This document shows positions 40,391 through 49,103 of a stretch of 64,000 nucleotides of DNA, one piece after another. Within the stretch, counting starts at the first letter, position 1. Every line of letters begins with the position of its first letter. Both the position numbers and the translations under genes were made by a program. The stretch is from assembly GCF_037137055.1 (NCBI RefSeq), contig NZ_JBBBNY010000003.1, positions 248,001 through 312,000 of the forward strand, read 5' to 3'. The notes under the pieces are model-generated. The model did no database searches and was not told where the DNA came from. It saw only the letters and a program-made list of their open reading frames with translations. The DNA comes from Frateuria_A yonginensis. Its GTDB lineage: Bacteria; Pseudomonadota; Gammaproteobacteria; Xanthomonadales; Rhodanobacteraceae.

Positions 40391-41884
40391 ATGACGCTCC
40401 AGTTCAGCCTGGTTCCCGCCAGTACCTCCCCCGAAACCGTCGACACGCCCTGCCTGGTGGTGGGCGTCTACGAGAACGGCCTGCTCACCAGCGCCGCGGC
40501 GCGGGTGGATGGCGCCAGCGAGGGAGCGATCAAGCGCCAGGTCGAAAGCGGCGACATCAATGGCAAGGCCGGCACCGCCACGGTGCTCTACGCGCCACCC
40601 GGCATCGCCGCCCGCCGCGTGCTGGTGGTGGGCCTGGGCGCGCAGAAGGGCTTCGACGCGGCGCGCTTCCAGAAGATCTGCCTGGAGGCCACCCGCGCGC
40701 TGGGCAAGCTGCCGGTGGACGCAGCGGTGTCGTTCCTCACCGAGGCGGACGTGCCCGGCCGCGACGCCGGCTGGCGCGTGCGTACCGCGGCGCTGGCCGC
40801 CGATCACGCGGCCTACCGCTACACCGCCACCTTCAAGCCGCGCGAGAAGAACGGGCTGTCGGAACTGAAAGCGGTCGCCTTCGCCGCCGGCGAGGAGGCG
40901 CAGGCGGGCCTGGCCCAGGCGGCCGCCATCGCCGAGGGTGTGCGCTTCGCCCGCGAGCTGGCCAATCTGCCGCCCAACATCTGCAACCCGGCCTACATCG
41001 CCGCGCAGGCGCAGGCCTTCGCCGAGGCCAACGACCAGGTCGCCTGCCGCGTGCTCGACCACGAGGAGATGGAAAGGCTCGGCTTCGGCTCGCTGCTGGC
41101 GGTCGCCCGCGGCTCGGCCAACAAGCCCAAGCTGGTGGCGCTCGAATACAAGGGCGGCGCGGACGGCGCCAAGCCCTACGCCCTGGTCGGCAAGGGCATC
41201 ACCTTCGACACCGGCGGCATCAGCATCAAGCCGGGCCCGGGCATGGAGGAAATGAAGTTCGACATGGGCGGCGCCGCCGGTGTGCTCGGCGCCTTCGTGG
41301 CGGCGGTGAAGATGGGCCTGCCGATCAACCTGGTGTGCGTGGTGCCGGCGGTGGAGAACATGCCTGACGGCGACAGCTACCGCCCCAGCGACGTGCTCAC
41401 CAGCCTGTCGGGCCTGACCATCGAGGTGCTCAACACCGATGCCGAGGGCCGGCTGATCCTGTGCGACGCGCTGACCTGGACCGCGCAGACCTACCAGCCG
41501 CACACCATCGTCGACGCCGCCACGCTGACCGGCGCCTGCGTGATCGCGCTGGGCAAGCACGCCAGCGGCCTGATGAGCAAGCACGACGACCTCGCCGCCG
41601 AGCTGCTCGCCGCCGGCGAGGCCACCCTCGACCGCGCCTGGCGCCTGCCACTGTGGGACGACTACCAGGCGCAGCTCGAATCGGGCTTCGCCGACGTCGC
41701 CAACATCGGCGGCAAGAACGCCGGCGCGATCACCGCCGGCTGTTTCCTCGCGCGCTTCACTGAAGGCCAGCGCTGGGCCCACCTGGACGTCGCCGGCACC
41801 GCCTGGGACGAGGGCCGCAAGGGCCTGGCCACCGGTCGTCCGGTGCCGCTGCTGGCGCAGTGGCTGATCGACCGGGCCGGCTGA
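40391..41884 (+). CDS. pepA: Leucyl aminopeptidase
   Basis: PepA is a hexameric dizinc aminopeptidase (and a DNA-binding accessory factor in some bacteria). The 497-residue chain has the M17 set: Lys and Asp in VGKGITFDTGGISIKP, Asp/Glu and Arg in the signature NTDAEGRLIL, and the Asp in FDMGGAAGVLG. The N-terminal macro-like domain (1-165) is intact. Divergent from lptF, followed by holC. Confidence 0.96.
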   Translation: MTLQFSLVPASTSPETVDTPCLVVGVYENGLLTSAAARVDGASEGAIKRQVESGDINGKAGTATVLYAPPGIAARRVLVVGLGAQKGFDAARFQKICLEATRALGKLPVDAAVSFLTEADVPGRDAGWRVRTAALAADHAAYRYTATFKPREKNGLSELKAVAFAAGEEAQAGLAQAAAIAEGVRFARELANLPPNICNPAYIAAQAQAFAEANDQVACRVLDHEEMERLGFGSLLAVARGSANKPKLVALEYKGGADGAKPYALVGKGITFDTGGISIKPGPGMEEMKFDMGGAAGVLGAFVAAVKMGLPINLVCVVPAVENMPDGDSYRPSDVLTSLSGLTIEVLNTDAEGRLILCDALTWTAQTYQPHTIVDAATLTGACVIALGKHASGLMSKHDDLAAELLAAGEATLDRAWRLPLWDDYQAQLESGFADVANIGGKNAGAITAGCFLARFTEGQRWAHLDVAGTAWDEGRKGLATGRPVPLLAQWLIDRAG

Positions 41885-41951
41885 GCCCCGACCGCCGGCG
41901 CCGTTCGCGCGGCGCCGGATCTCCCGCCTTGCTGCCGAGTCCGAGTCGACC

Positions 41952-42374
41952 ATGCCCCGCGCCGACTTCTACCTGATCGACAAGCCGCGCTTTCGCGAGC
42001 AGCCACTGCTGCTGGTATGCGAGCTGGCGCGTCGCGCCTACGCCGCGCAGCAGCCGACGCTGATCCTCACGCGCGATTTCGAGCAGGCCGAGGCCCTCGA
42101 CGAATTGCTGTGGGATTTCGACCCGGACGCCTACATCCCGCACCAGCTCGCCGGCGACGACGACGACGCGCACACCGCCGTGCTGATCGTGCCGCCCGGC
42201 ATCGACACGCCCGACCGCCCGCTGCTGATCAATCTGCGCGAAAGCTGTCCCGACGGCCGCTTCGAGCGCGTGCTCGAGGTGGTCGCCGCCGATCCCGACG
42301 AGCGCACCGGCTCGCGCGAACGCTGGCGCGAGTACCAGCAGCGCGGCTTCCAGCTCGCCAAGTTCGACATGTAG
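41952..42374 (+). CDS. holC: DNA polymerase III chi subunit
   Basis: HolC links the clamp loader to SSB. The 140-residue protein has the family start ADFYLIDKPRFREQPLLLVCELARRAY and the SSB-contact region LWDFDPDAYIPHQL. Length is normal. It follows pepA by 67 bases, as in many gammaproteobacteria, but the usual next gene valS is absent; its TAG stop is the first TAG of a REPIN, then a sensor kinase follows on the other strand. Confidence 0.93.
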   Translation: MPRADFYLIDKPRFREQPLLLVCELARRAYAAQQPTLILTRDFEQAEALDELLWDFDPDAYIPHQLAGDDDDAHTAVLIVPPGIDTPDRPLLINLRESCPDGRFERVLEVVAADPDERTGSRERWREYQQRGFQLAKFDM

Positions 42375-42444
42375 GAGCGCGCTTGCTCGCGATGCCTTTG
42401 CCTGGGTGCATGAGCCGGGAGCATCGCGAGCAGGCACGCTTCTA
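42372..42444. repeat. REPIN whose first TAG is the holC stop codon
   Basis: TAGGAGCGCGCTTGCTCGC (from 42372) faces GCGAGCAGGCACGCTTCTA (to 42444), inverted around a short centre. The preceding base makes the head GTAG, the tetranucleotide typical of REP elements. The holC stop (42372-42374) is the first three bases. Confidence 0.85.
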
Positions 42445-42455
42445 CGGGTGGTTCG

Positions 42456-45400
42456 CTAGGTCAGGTCGACGACTTCGCGGGCGTCCCCCTCGGCCTCCGG
42501 CACCAGTTCGGCGAACAGCTCGGCCAGTTGCTCGCCGGTGAACGGCTTGCGCAGGAAGGCGTCCATGCCGGCGTCGCGCGCACGGGCCTCCTCGTCGCCG
42601 CCGGAGCGCGCGGTCACCGCCACGATCGGCAGGCGCTGGCCCGGCTCCTCGCGCTGGCGGATCAGCCGGGCGATCTGGAAGCCGTCCACGCCCGGCAGAT
42701 CCAGGTCCAGCAGCAGCACGTCGAACGGCGACTGCGCCAGTTCCGCCAGCGCGCCCAGGCCGTTGGCCACGTAGCACACGCGATGCTGCCGGCGCTCGAG
42801 CAGGCCGCGGATCACCGCAGCGACGATCGCGTCGTCCTCCACCAGCAGCACGTGCAGGGCGCGCCCGGTCGGCGCATGCGCGCCGGGGCCGGTGGCTGCG
42901 GCGCCTTCGGGCTGCGGCAGCGGCAGGCGCACGCGGAAGGTGCTGCCGCGGGTCAGCCGCGATTCCAGCTCGATGCTGCCGCCCATGATGCCGACCAGCT
43001 CGCGGCAGATCGCCAGGCCCAGGCCGCTGCCGGCGCGCCGCTGCGGCCCGTCGACCTGTTCGAAGCGCTGGAACAGGCGCGCCTGGGCTGCCTCCGGGAT
43101 GCCGGGACCGGTGTCGGCCACGCTGAACACCAGACCGCCGGGGCAGCGTGCCGCGCACAGCGTGACGCCGCCGCGTTCGGTGAACTTCAGTGCGTTGTGG
43201 GTGAGGTTGAGCAGCACCTGCTTGATCCGTACCGCGTCGCCCACCACCCGCGGCGGAAGGTCGTCGGCCAGTTCCACCGTGAAGCCCAGGTGCTTGGCCT
43301 GCGCATGGCCCAATTGCAGTTGCGCCACGTCGTCGACCAGCTGGCGCGGATCGAACGGCGCCGGCTCCAACTCGAGCCGACCGGCCTCGATGCGTGCCAG
43401 GTCCAGCGCATCGTTGAGCAGCTTGAGCAGCATGCCGCCGGAGCGCTGCATGGCCAGCGCGTAGTCGCGCTGGTCGGAGCGCAGCGGCGTGGCCAGCAGC
43501 AGCTCGGCCATGCCCATCACGCCGGTCATCGGCGTGCGGATCTCGTGGCTCAGGGTGGCCAGGAACTGCGTCTTGGCCGCGCTCGCCTCTTCGGCGAGGG
43601 AGCGTTGCTGCTCGGCCAGGGCGATGCGGTGGCGTTGCGCCAGGCGGCGGCGCCACACCCACATCACCAGCCACACGGCCAGCGCCAGCGTGGCGGCATA
43701 GGTCAGCCACGCCCACCAGCGCGCCCACGGCGGCGCCTCGACGTGGATGCGCAGTGGCGTGGCCAGATGCGCCCAGGCGCCGCCGGCGCCGGCGGCCATC
43801 ACGTGCAGGGTGTAGTCGCCCGCGCCCAGTCCGGCGAACTCGCGCTCGCCGCGGCCGTCGACATCCACCCAGCCGCTGTCGAAGCCATCCAGGCGGAAGC
43901 GGTAGCGGTTGGCCGCGGGGTTGACGTAGGAGAACACCCGCGCCTCCACGCCGAGCTCGCGGTCCCGCCAGTCCACCTCCACCGGGCCAGGGCCCAGCGG
44001 CAGGTCGGTGAGTTCGCCGTGGCGGCGCACGCGCACCCGGGTCAGCGCCAGTTGCGGCACGGCGGCCTGCTCGCAGATGCGATCGGGGTTGAACGCGACC
44101 ACGCCGCCCAGGCTGGCGGCATAGATGGTGCCGTCGGGCATCAGCGCGTAGCCGCGCGAGAACTCCGCATTGCTCAGGCCGTCCTGCAGGCCGAACGCCC
44201 GGAACCGCCCGCTCTGCGGATCGAAGCGCCACAGGCCGTCGTTGCCGAAGATCCACACGCGCCCCTGCGCATCCACCCGCATGTCGACCACGCCCACCGA
44301 GGGCCAGCCCTGCGCCATGTCGACCCGCCGTACCAGCGCCAGGCCGTCGCCGTGGTAGCGGTATTGCTCCAGCCCGTCCGGCGTGGCCAGCCACAGGCCG
44401 TCGGGGGAAAAGCTGAAGGCCTCGACCGAAACGCCGTTGGGACCGCCCGGCACCGGCTCGAAGAAACGGTGCGTGGGGTCCAGCCGCATCAGGCCGCCCT
44501 CGCTGGCGTAGAAGAACACGCCGCGGTCGCTCAGGGTCATCTGCGAGCCCCACAGCATCTTGTCGTCGGCGTGGCGCATCGGTACCGGGGTCACCGCCAG
44601 CGTGTCGGGGTCGACCCGGAACAGGCCTTCGCCGAAGGTGCGCACGTACAGGCGGTGGTCGGGGCCGGGCTCCACTTCCAGCGGATGGCGCAGGTACCGG
44701 CCCTCGGGGTCGACGCGTTCGGCCCGTGCACCCTCGGTACGGTAGAGCGCGCCCTGCACCGCGACCCACAGCCGCCCGCCGTCGCCCTCGGTCATGCCGA
44801 CCACGTCGCCGCGCAGCCCCGACAGTACGTGATCGACCGCGCCGGTGGACGGATCGAGCCGGTCGACCCGGCCGCCGCGCTCGCCCACCCAGACGTGACG
44901 GCCGTCGCGACCGCGCGCCATGGTGGTGGCCACCGAATCGCGCAGGCTGGTGGGCTCGTCCGGCACGTGCGTGTAGCGGCTGAAGCTGTACCAGGCCGGG
45001 GAGAGGTAGGCCACGCCGCCGTCGAGCATGGTCACCCATAGGCCCCCTTCGCGGTCGACGTAGAGCTGCCAGACCCAGGTGCCCGGCAGGTTGCCGTAGA
45101 GCACCGGCCGGTCCATCACCGGCACTACCGGGCCGTCGCGCCGCTGCTGCAGGAACAGGCCGCGCTGCGTGCCGATCCACAGCCGCCCGTCGCGGTCGCG
45201 GGTGCTCACCATCACGTTGGTGTCGGGCAACGCATCCCGGGCGAAACGGCGGGCCACGTCGTCGGGCCCCACCACCACCAGCCCACGCACGGTGGCGATG
45301 CGCACCTCGTCGCCGATGCCGTTGATGCGCCAGGCATCCAGCGGCTGGGTCGGATCCTCCGACCGGATGCGTTTCATGGAGCCGTCCGGTTCGCGCCGGA

Positions 45401-46043
45401 ACAGGCCGTGGGAACTGCCGATCCACAGCCGGTCGCGCGGATCGACGTACAGCGCGGCGACCTCGCCGAAATCGGCCGGCTGCGGCCCCAACAGCGGGTT
45501 GACGACGTGTTCGAAGCGGCCGTCCGCGCGCATCCGGTCCAGCCCGTAGCGGGTACCTACCCACAGACTGCCGTCGGCGGTCTGCGCCAGGGCCCACACC
45601 TTTTCGCTGACCAGGCTGTGCGGATCGGCCGGGTCGTGTCCCCAGTGCCGGAAGGTGCCGCTGGTCGCGTCGAACAGGTTCAGGCCCGCGTCCAGGCCCG
45701 CGGCCCACAGGCGGCCGTGGTGATCGACCAGCAGCGAGGAAATGCCGTTGCCGTAGAGCGATCCCGGATCCCCGGCCACGTGCCGGTAGACCTTGAACTC
45801 GATGCCGTCGAAGCGCGCGATGCCGTTCTTGGTGCCGAACCACATGGTGCCATCCGGCGCCTGCACCACGGTGTAGACCAGGCTGCTGGGCAGGCCGTTG
45901 GCGCTGCCGTAGCGGCGGAACTGCGGGGTCGGCAGTGCACCGGTCGGGGCGGCGCCGGCGCCGGCGGAAGCGGAAGCCGGAACGCCGGCAGCTCCGGGCG
46001 CTCCCAGCAGCAAGCCAACGCCCAGCAGCAAAGCGGACACCAT
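42456..46043 (-). CDS. Hybrid histidine kinase with periplasmic propeller sensor
   Basis: The 1195-residue protein is a one-chain two-component sensor. A signal or anchor peptide (1-27) is followed by two propellers' worth of reg_prop repeats (about 45-660, e.g. TMWFGTKNGIARFD, LWVGTRYGLDRM). A Y_Y_Y domain comes next (about 690-770), then a membrane helix (about 775-800). The HisKA domain has His833 (TLSHEIRTPMTG). The HATPase has N, G1 and G2 boxes (NALKFTE, DTGPGIP, GSGLGLAI). A C-terminal receiver has phospho-acceptor Asp1113 (LLLDLDLPGVDG) and Lys in FLRKPF. There is no output HTH, so the phosphate goes to another protein. Such sensors usually detect polysaccharide fragments, but the ligand is unknown here. 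Confidence 0.93.
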   Translation of the reverse strand: MVSALLLGVGLLLGAPGAAGVPASASAGAGAAPTGALPTPQFRRYGSANGLPSSLVYTVVQAPDGTMWFGTKNGIARFDGIEFKVYRHVAGDPGSLYGNGISSLLVDHHGRLWAAGLDAGLNLFDATSGTFRHWGHDPADPHSLVSEKVWALAQTADGSLWVGTRYGLDRMRADGRFEHVVNPLLGPQPADFGEVAALYVDPRDRLWIGSSHGLFRREPDGSMKRIRSEDPTQPLDAWRINGIGDEVRIATVRGLVVVGPDDVARRFARDALPDTNVMVSTRDRDGRLWIGTQRGLFLQQRRDGPVVPVMDRPVLYGNLPGTWVWQLYVDREGGLWVTMLDGGVAYLSPAWYSFSRYTHVPDEPTSLRDSVATTMARGRDGRHVWVGERGGRVDRLDPSTGAVDHVLSGLRGDVVGMTEGDGGRLWVAVQGALYRTEGARAERVDPEGRYLRHPLEVEPGPDHRLYVRTFGEGLFRVDPDTLAVTPVPMRHADDKMLWGSQMTLSDRGVFFYASEGGLMRLDPTHRFFEPVPGGPNGVSVEAFSFSPDGLWLATPDGLEQYRYHGDGLALVRRVDMAQGWPSVGVVDMRVDAQGRVWIFGNDGLWRFDPQSGRFRAFGLQDGLSNAEFSRGYALMPDGTIYAASLGGVVAFNPDRICEQAAVPQLALTRVRVRRHGELTDLPLGPGPVEVDWRDRELGVEARVFSYVNPAANRYRFRLDGFDSGWVDVDGRGEREFAGLGAGDYTLHVMAAGAGGAWAHLATPLRIHVEAPPWARWWAWLTYAATLALAVWLVMWVWRRRLAQRHRIALAEQQRSLAEEASAAKTQFLATLSHEIRTPMTGVMGMAELLLATPLRSDQRDYALAMQRSGGMLLKLLNDALDLARIEAGRLELEPAPFDPRQLVDDVAQLQLGHAQAKHLGFTVELADDLPPRVVGDAVRIKQVLLNLTHNALKFTERGGVTLCAARCPGGLVFSVADTGPGIPEAAQARLFQRFEQVDGPQRRAGSGLGLAICRELVGIMGGSIELESRLTRGSTFRVRLPLPQPEGAAATGPGAHAPTGRALHVLLVEDDAIVAAVIRGLLERRQHRVCYVANGLGALAELAQSPFDVLLLDLDLPGVDGFQIARLIRQREEPGQRLPIVAVTARSGGDEEARARDAGMDAFLRKPFTGEQLAELFAELVPEAEGDAREVVDLT

Positions 46044-46164
46044 GAGCTTCCCCTACATGCCTGAAGGCCGGTGCAGCCCCGTACGCCTTCATGCGGTCGG
46101 CAAACCACCTTTTCCCCTTCACGGGATGATGCCAAAAGCACCACCCAGCCGCGACCGTCGAAGA

Positions 46165-46182
46165 TGTACTAATCTTAGTACA
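46165..46182. promoter_or_regulatory. LexA-type operator, perfect palindrome overlapping the lexA start
   Basis: TGTACTAA-TC-TTAGTACA is an 8+8 perfect palindrome with its last base being the A of lexA's ATG. Its TTAGTAC and GTAC cores recall LexA sites of xanthomonads and pseudomonads. It also contains a -10-like ACTAAT (46168-46173). No other copy was noticed in the window. Confidence 0.75.
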
Positions 46183-46787
46183 TGGCTCTCACCCCCACCC
46201 GCCAGGCCCTGCTCGACTACCTGCGCCGGCACCTCGCCGAGCACGGCTACCCGCCCTCGCAACTGGAGATCGCCGCGGCGCTGGGCCTGAAGCAGAACCG
46301 CTCCGCACGGCTGCACCTGGAGGCGCTGGAACGCGAGGGCTACCTCGAACGGGTGCCCGGCCAGGCGCGCGGCATCCGCCTGCGCCAGCCTCCGCCGCCG
46401 CAGGCCCTGCAGGTGCCGTTGCTCGGCCGGGTCGCCGCCGGCCGGCCGATCGGCTCGGAGGCCGAAGTCCGCCGCGAGGTCGCGCTCGATCCTTCGCTGT
46501 TCCGCCTCAGGCCGGACTACCTGCTGGAGGTGGTGGGCGAGTCGATGCTGCTGGACGGCATCCTCCCCGGCGACCTGATCGGCGTGCATCGCACCCCGGA
46601 GGCACACCACGGCCAGACGGTGGTGGCGCGCCTGGAAGGCGAGTTCACCGTCAAGCGGCTCGAACGCAAGGACGGGCGCATCCGCCTGCTGCCGCGCAAC
46701 CCGGCCTACGCCCCGATCGAGGTGGACCCGCGCGCCACCGACTTCGCCATCGAGGGCCTGTTCGCCGGTCTGGTACGGCCCGGATGA
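46182..46787 (+). CDS. lexA: SOS repressor LexA (LexA2-type) of the mutasome cassette
   Basis: LexA represses SOS genes until RecA-stimulated self-cleavage. The 201-residue chain has an N-terminal winged helix (about 1-65), the scissile Ala86-Gly87 in GRVAAGRP, and the catalytic dyad Ser121 (VGESML) and Lys158 (FTVKRL). ATG 46182 must be the start: the codon two before it is an in-frame TAG (46176-46178). With the operator overlapping the ATG and no ribosome site, the mRNA may be leaderless. It heads the imuA-imuB-dnaE2 cassette and is divergent from the sensor kinase. Confidence 0.93.
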   Translation: MALTPTRQALLDYLRRHLAEHGYPPSQLEIAAALGLKQNRSARLHLEALEREGYLERVPGQARGIRLRQPPPPQALQVPLLGRVAAGRPIGSEAEVRREVALDPSLFRLRPDYLLEVVGESMLLDGILPGDLIGVHRTPEAHHGQTVVARLEGEFTVKRLERKDGRIRLLPRNPAYAPIEVDPRATDFAIEGLFAGLVRPG

Positions 46788-46802
46788 GCGCCCGATCCCG
46801 CC

Positions 46803-46842
46803 GGATCCGCTCCCTCCGGGGAGAGGGCTGGGGTGAGCGGCC
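46803..46842. repeat. CTCCC/GGGGAG repeat between lexA and imuA
   Basis: CTCCCTCCGGGGAGAGGGCTGGGGTGAG is a copy of the CTCTCCCC/GGGGTGAGG intergenic repeat, with a small hairpin. It occupies most of the 103-base lexA-imuA gap. Confidence 0.6.
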
Positions 46843-46890
46843 GAGGCTGGCCTCGCCCTTCATTCGAAGCGCCTTCGCTGTTCCATTTGC

Positions 46891-47556
46891 ATGAGTACCG
46901 TCATCGCCCTCGACAGCCTGCTCGACGCCCGCCGCCTCTGGCGCGGCCAGCCGCAGGCGCGCCCGCCCTCGCGCCAGCCCACCGGCTTTCCCATGCTGGA
47001 CGCCGCGCTGCCCAGCGGCGGCTGGCCCGAAGCCGCCTTGAGCGAGGTGCTGCTGCCGCTGGACGGCGTCGGCGAACTCGCCCTGCTGTGGCCCGCACTG
47101 GCGCGCCTGACGCAGGCCGGCGGCCTGGTCGCGCTGGTCGCCCCGCCCTACCTGCCCTTCCCTGCCGCCTGGGCCGGCGCCGGCGTGCGGCTGGATCGTC
47201 TGCAGGTGGTACGCGCCGAGCCGCGCGACGCGGCCTGGGCAACCGAGCAATGCCTGCGCTCGGCCGCCTGCGCCGCCGTGCTGTGCTGGCCGCAGCAGGC
47301 CGACGACCGCACCCTGCGCCGCCTGCAGCTGGCGGCGGAAGCGGGCCAGTGCCTGGGCTTCGCCATGCGTCCCGCGGCCGCGGCGGCACAGGCCTCGCCG
47401 GCCGCCCTGCGGCTCGTGCTCGAGGCGCGGCCACCGCGGCTGCGCGTGCTCAAGTGCCGCGGCGGCAACCCGCCGGCACAGCCGCTGCCCTGGCCGCTGC
47501 CGGCCGGCGTGTCCCCCGCGGTTCGGGGCCCGCACGGGGCCGCGGACCTGGCCTGA
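46891..47556 (+). CDS. imuA: Translesion synthesis accessory protein ImuA
   Basis: ImuA (RecA/SulA-like) works with ImuB and DnaE2 in error-prone lesion bypass. The 221-residue chain opens STVIALDSLLDARRLWRG and has the family GFPMLDAALPSGGWPEAALSE. A degenerate P-loop position lacks a Walker lysine, as is usual for ImuA, and the C-terminus is Pro-rich. It is ten bases before imuB, so the two are one transcript. Confidence 0.9.
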   Translation: MSTVIALDSLLDARRLWRGQPQARPPSRQPTGFPMLDAALPSGGWPEAALSEVLLPLDGVGELALLWPALARLTQAGGLVALVAPPYLPFPAAWAGAGVRLDRLQVVRAEPRDAAWATEQCLRSAACAAVLCWPQQADDRTLRRLQLAAEAGQCLGFAMRPAAAAAQASPAALRLVLEARPPRLRVLKCRGGNPPAQPLPWPLPAGVSPAVRGPHGAADLA

Positions 47557-47566
47557 GGCACGCGCG

Positions 47567-48970
47567 ATGCTGTGGGCCTGCATCCTGTTGCCGCAACTCG
47601 CGCTCGACGGCGTGCTGCGTCGGCTCGCGGCGCCGGATCAGCCGCTGGCGCTGATCGACGGCCCGGTACAGCGGCGCGTGCTGCGCGCGGTCAACCCCGC
47701 GGCGAAGGCGGCGGGCCTGCGTGCCGGGCTGCCGCTGGCCACCGCGCAGGCGATCTGCGCGCGCTTCGCCGCGGTCGAGCATGATCCGGCCGAGACCGCG
47801 CGCTGGCACGACTTCCTCGCCGCCTGGGCCTACCGCTACGGCGCGCAGGTCAGCCGGCAGCTGCCCGCCTCGCTGCTGGTCGAGGTGGAGGCGAGCTTCC
47901 GCCTGTTCGGCCCGTGGCCGCGGATGGAGCGGCTGATGCGCGAGGAACTCACCGCGCTCGGCTTCCGCCACCGCATCGCGCTGGCGCCCAACCCGTGGGC
48001 TGCGCGCGCGCTGGCCGGCGTGCACGACGGGCTGGCGATCACCCACGAGGCACCGCTCAGGCAGGCCCTCGGCCAACTGCCGGTGGAGCGCGCGGGCCTG
48101 CCGCCCGAGGCCGCCGCCAGCCTGCGCCGCATGGGCCTGCGCCGGCTCGCCCAGGTCTATGCGCTGCCGCGCGCGGCGCTGGGCCGGCGCGTGGGCAGCG
48201 ACACCCTCGACCAGCTCGATCGCCTCACCGGCGCGCTGGCCACGCCGCTCGCCTGCTACCAGCCACCGGATCACTTCGAATCGCGCGTCGAATTCGACTA
48301 CGAGGTCGGCGCCACCGGCCAGCTGCTGTTCCCGCTGCGCCGCATGACCGGCGACCTGGCTGCCTATCTTGCCGGCCGCGACGGCGGCGTGCAGCGCTTC
48401 GTGCTGCGGCTGGAGCACGAGCGCGGCGCCGCCACCGAGGTGCCGGTCGGCCTGCTCGCTCCCGAGCGCGACGCGGCCATGCTGTTCGAGCTCGCCCGCG
48501 GCCGGCTCGACCCGGTGCAGCTGGCCGCGCCGGTGCGCGTGCTGCGGCTGATCGCACGCGAACTGCCACCCTTCATGCCGGCCGGCCGCGACCTGTTCGA
48601 CGCGCGCCCGCAACAGGCGGTGCCATGGGAGCAATTGCGCGAACGCCTGCGCGCGCGCCTGGGCGATGATGCCGTGCACGGCCTGGCGATGCATGCCGAC
48701 CACCGCCCCGAACGCGCCTGGCGTGACCACGGCGACAGCGCCGACGTCCCGCCATCGCCCCGTCCCGGCTGGCTGCTGCCGCAACCGGTCCCGTTGCGCG
48801 AGCGCGAGCTGCACGTCCTGGCCGGTCCCGAGCGCATCGAGAGCGGCTGGTGGGACGGCGACGTGCGCCGCGACTACTACGTGGTCGAAACCGCCGCCGG
48901 GCAGCGCGCCTGGGCGTTCTGCCCGCTCGGCGAACGCGAGGGTTTCATGCTGCACGGGTGGTTCGCATGA
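47567..48970 (+). CDS. imuB: Y-family-like polymerase ImuB (probably non-catalytic)
   Basis: ImuB is the hub of the mutasome, binding the clamp and DnaE2. The 467-residue chain has the Y-family palm, fingers and little finger in order (LWACILLPQLALD at the start, VEVEASFRLFG in the middle), but the catalytic carboxylates of active Y polymerases are not evident at these positions. That fits the family, known to be inactive. The helix-hairpin-helix SLRRMGLRRLAQVYALP is intact. Ten bases after imuA. Confidence 0.9.
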   Translation: MLWACILLPQLALDGVLRRLAAPDQPLALIDGPVQRRVLRAVNPAAKAAGLRAGLPLATAQAICARFAAVEHDPAETARWHDFLAAWAYRYGAQVSRQLPASLLVEVEASFRLFGPWPRMERLMREELTALGFRHRIALAPNPWAARALAGVHDGLAITHEAPLRQALGQLPVERAGLPPEAAASLRRMGLRRLAQVYALPRAALGRRVGSDTLDQLDRLTGALATPLACYQPPDHFESRVEFDYEVGATGQLLFPLRRMTGDLAAYLAGRDGGVQRFVLRLEHERGAATEVPVGLLAPERDAAMLFELARGRLDPVQLAAPVRVLRLIARELPPFMPAGRDLFDARPQQAVPWEQLRERLRARLGDDAVHGLAMHADHRPERAWRDHGDSADVPPSPRPGWLLPQPVPLRERELHVLAGPERIESGWWDGDVRRDYYVVETAAGQRAWAFCPLGEREGFMLHGWFA

Positions 48971-49009
48971 GCACGTCACGCCCGGCCCCGCCCTCCCGGC
49001 GATGCCATG

Positions 49010-49080
49010 TGGGAGCGCGCTTGCCCGCGATGCACTTGTGGCGTCGGAACGAAAAGGCATCGCGAGCAAGCTCGCTCCTA
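49010..49080. repeat. REPIN between imuB and dnaE2
   Basis: Left arm GGGAGCGCGCTTGCCCGC (49011) and right arm GCGAGCAAGCTCGCTCCTA (to 49080) are inverted. It fills most of the imuB-dnaE2 gap; the two genes are usually adjacent or overlapping in this cassette. Confidence 0.85.
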
Positions 49081-49103
49081 CCGCGATGGTGGAGAGTGAA
49101 CGC

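Noticed and set aside
49086..49103. ATG 49086 as the dnaE2 start
   Set aside because: It touches the REPIN edge and has no ribosome site. GTG 49104 has GGAG at about nine bases. Not excluded.
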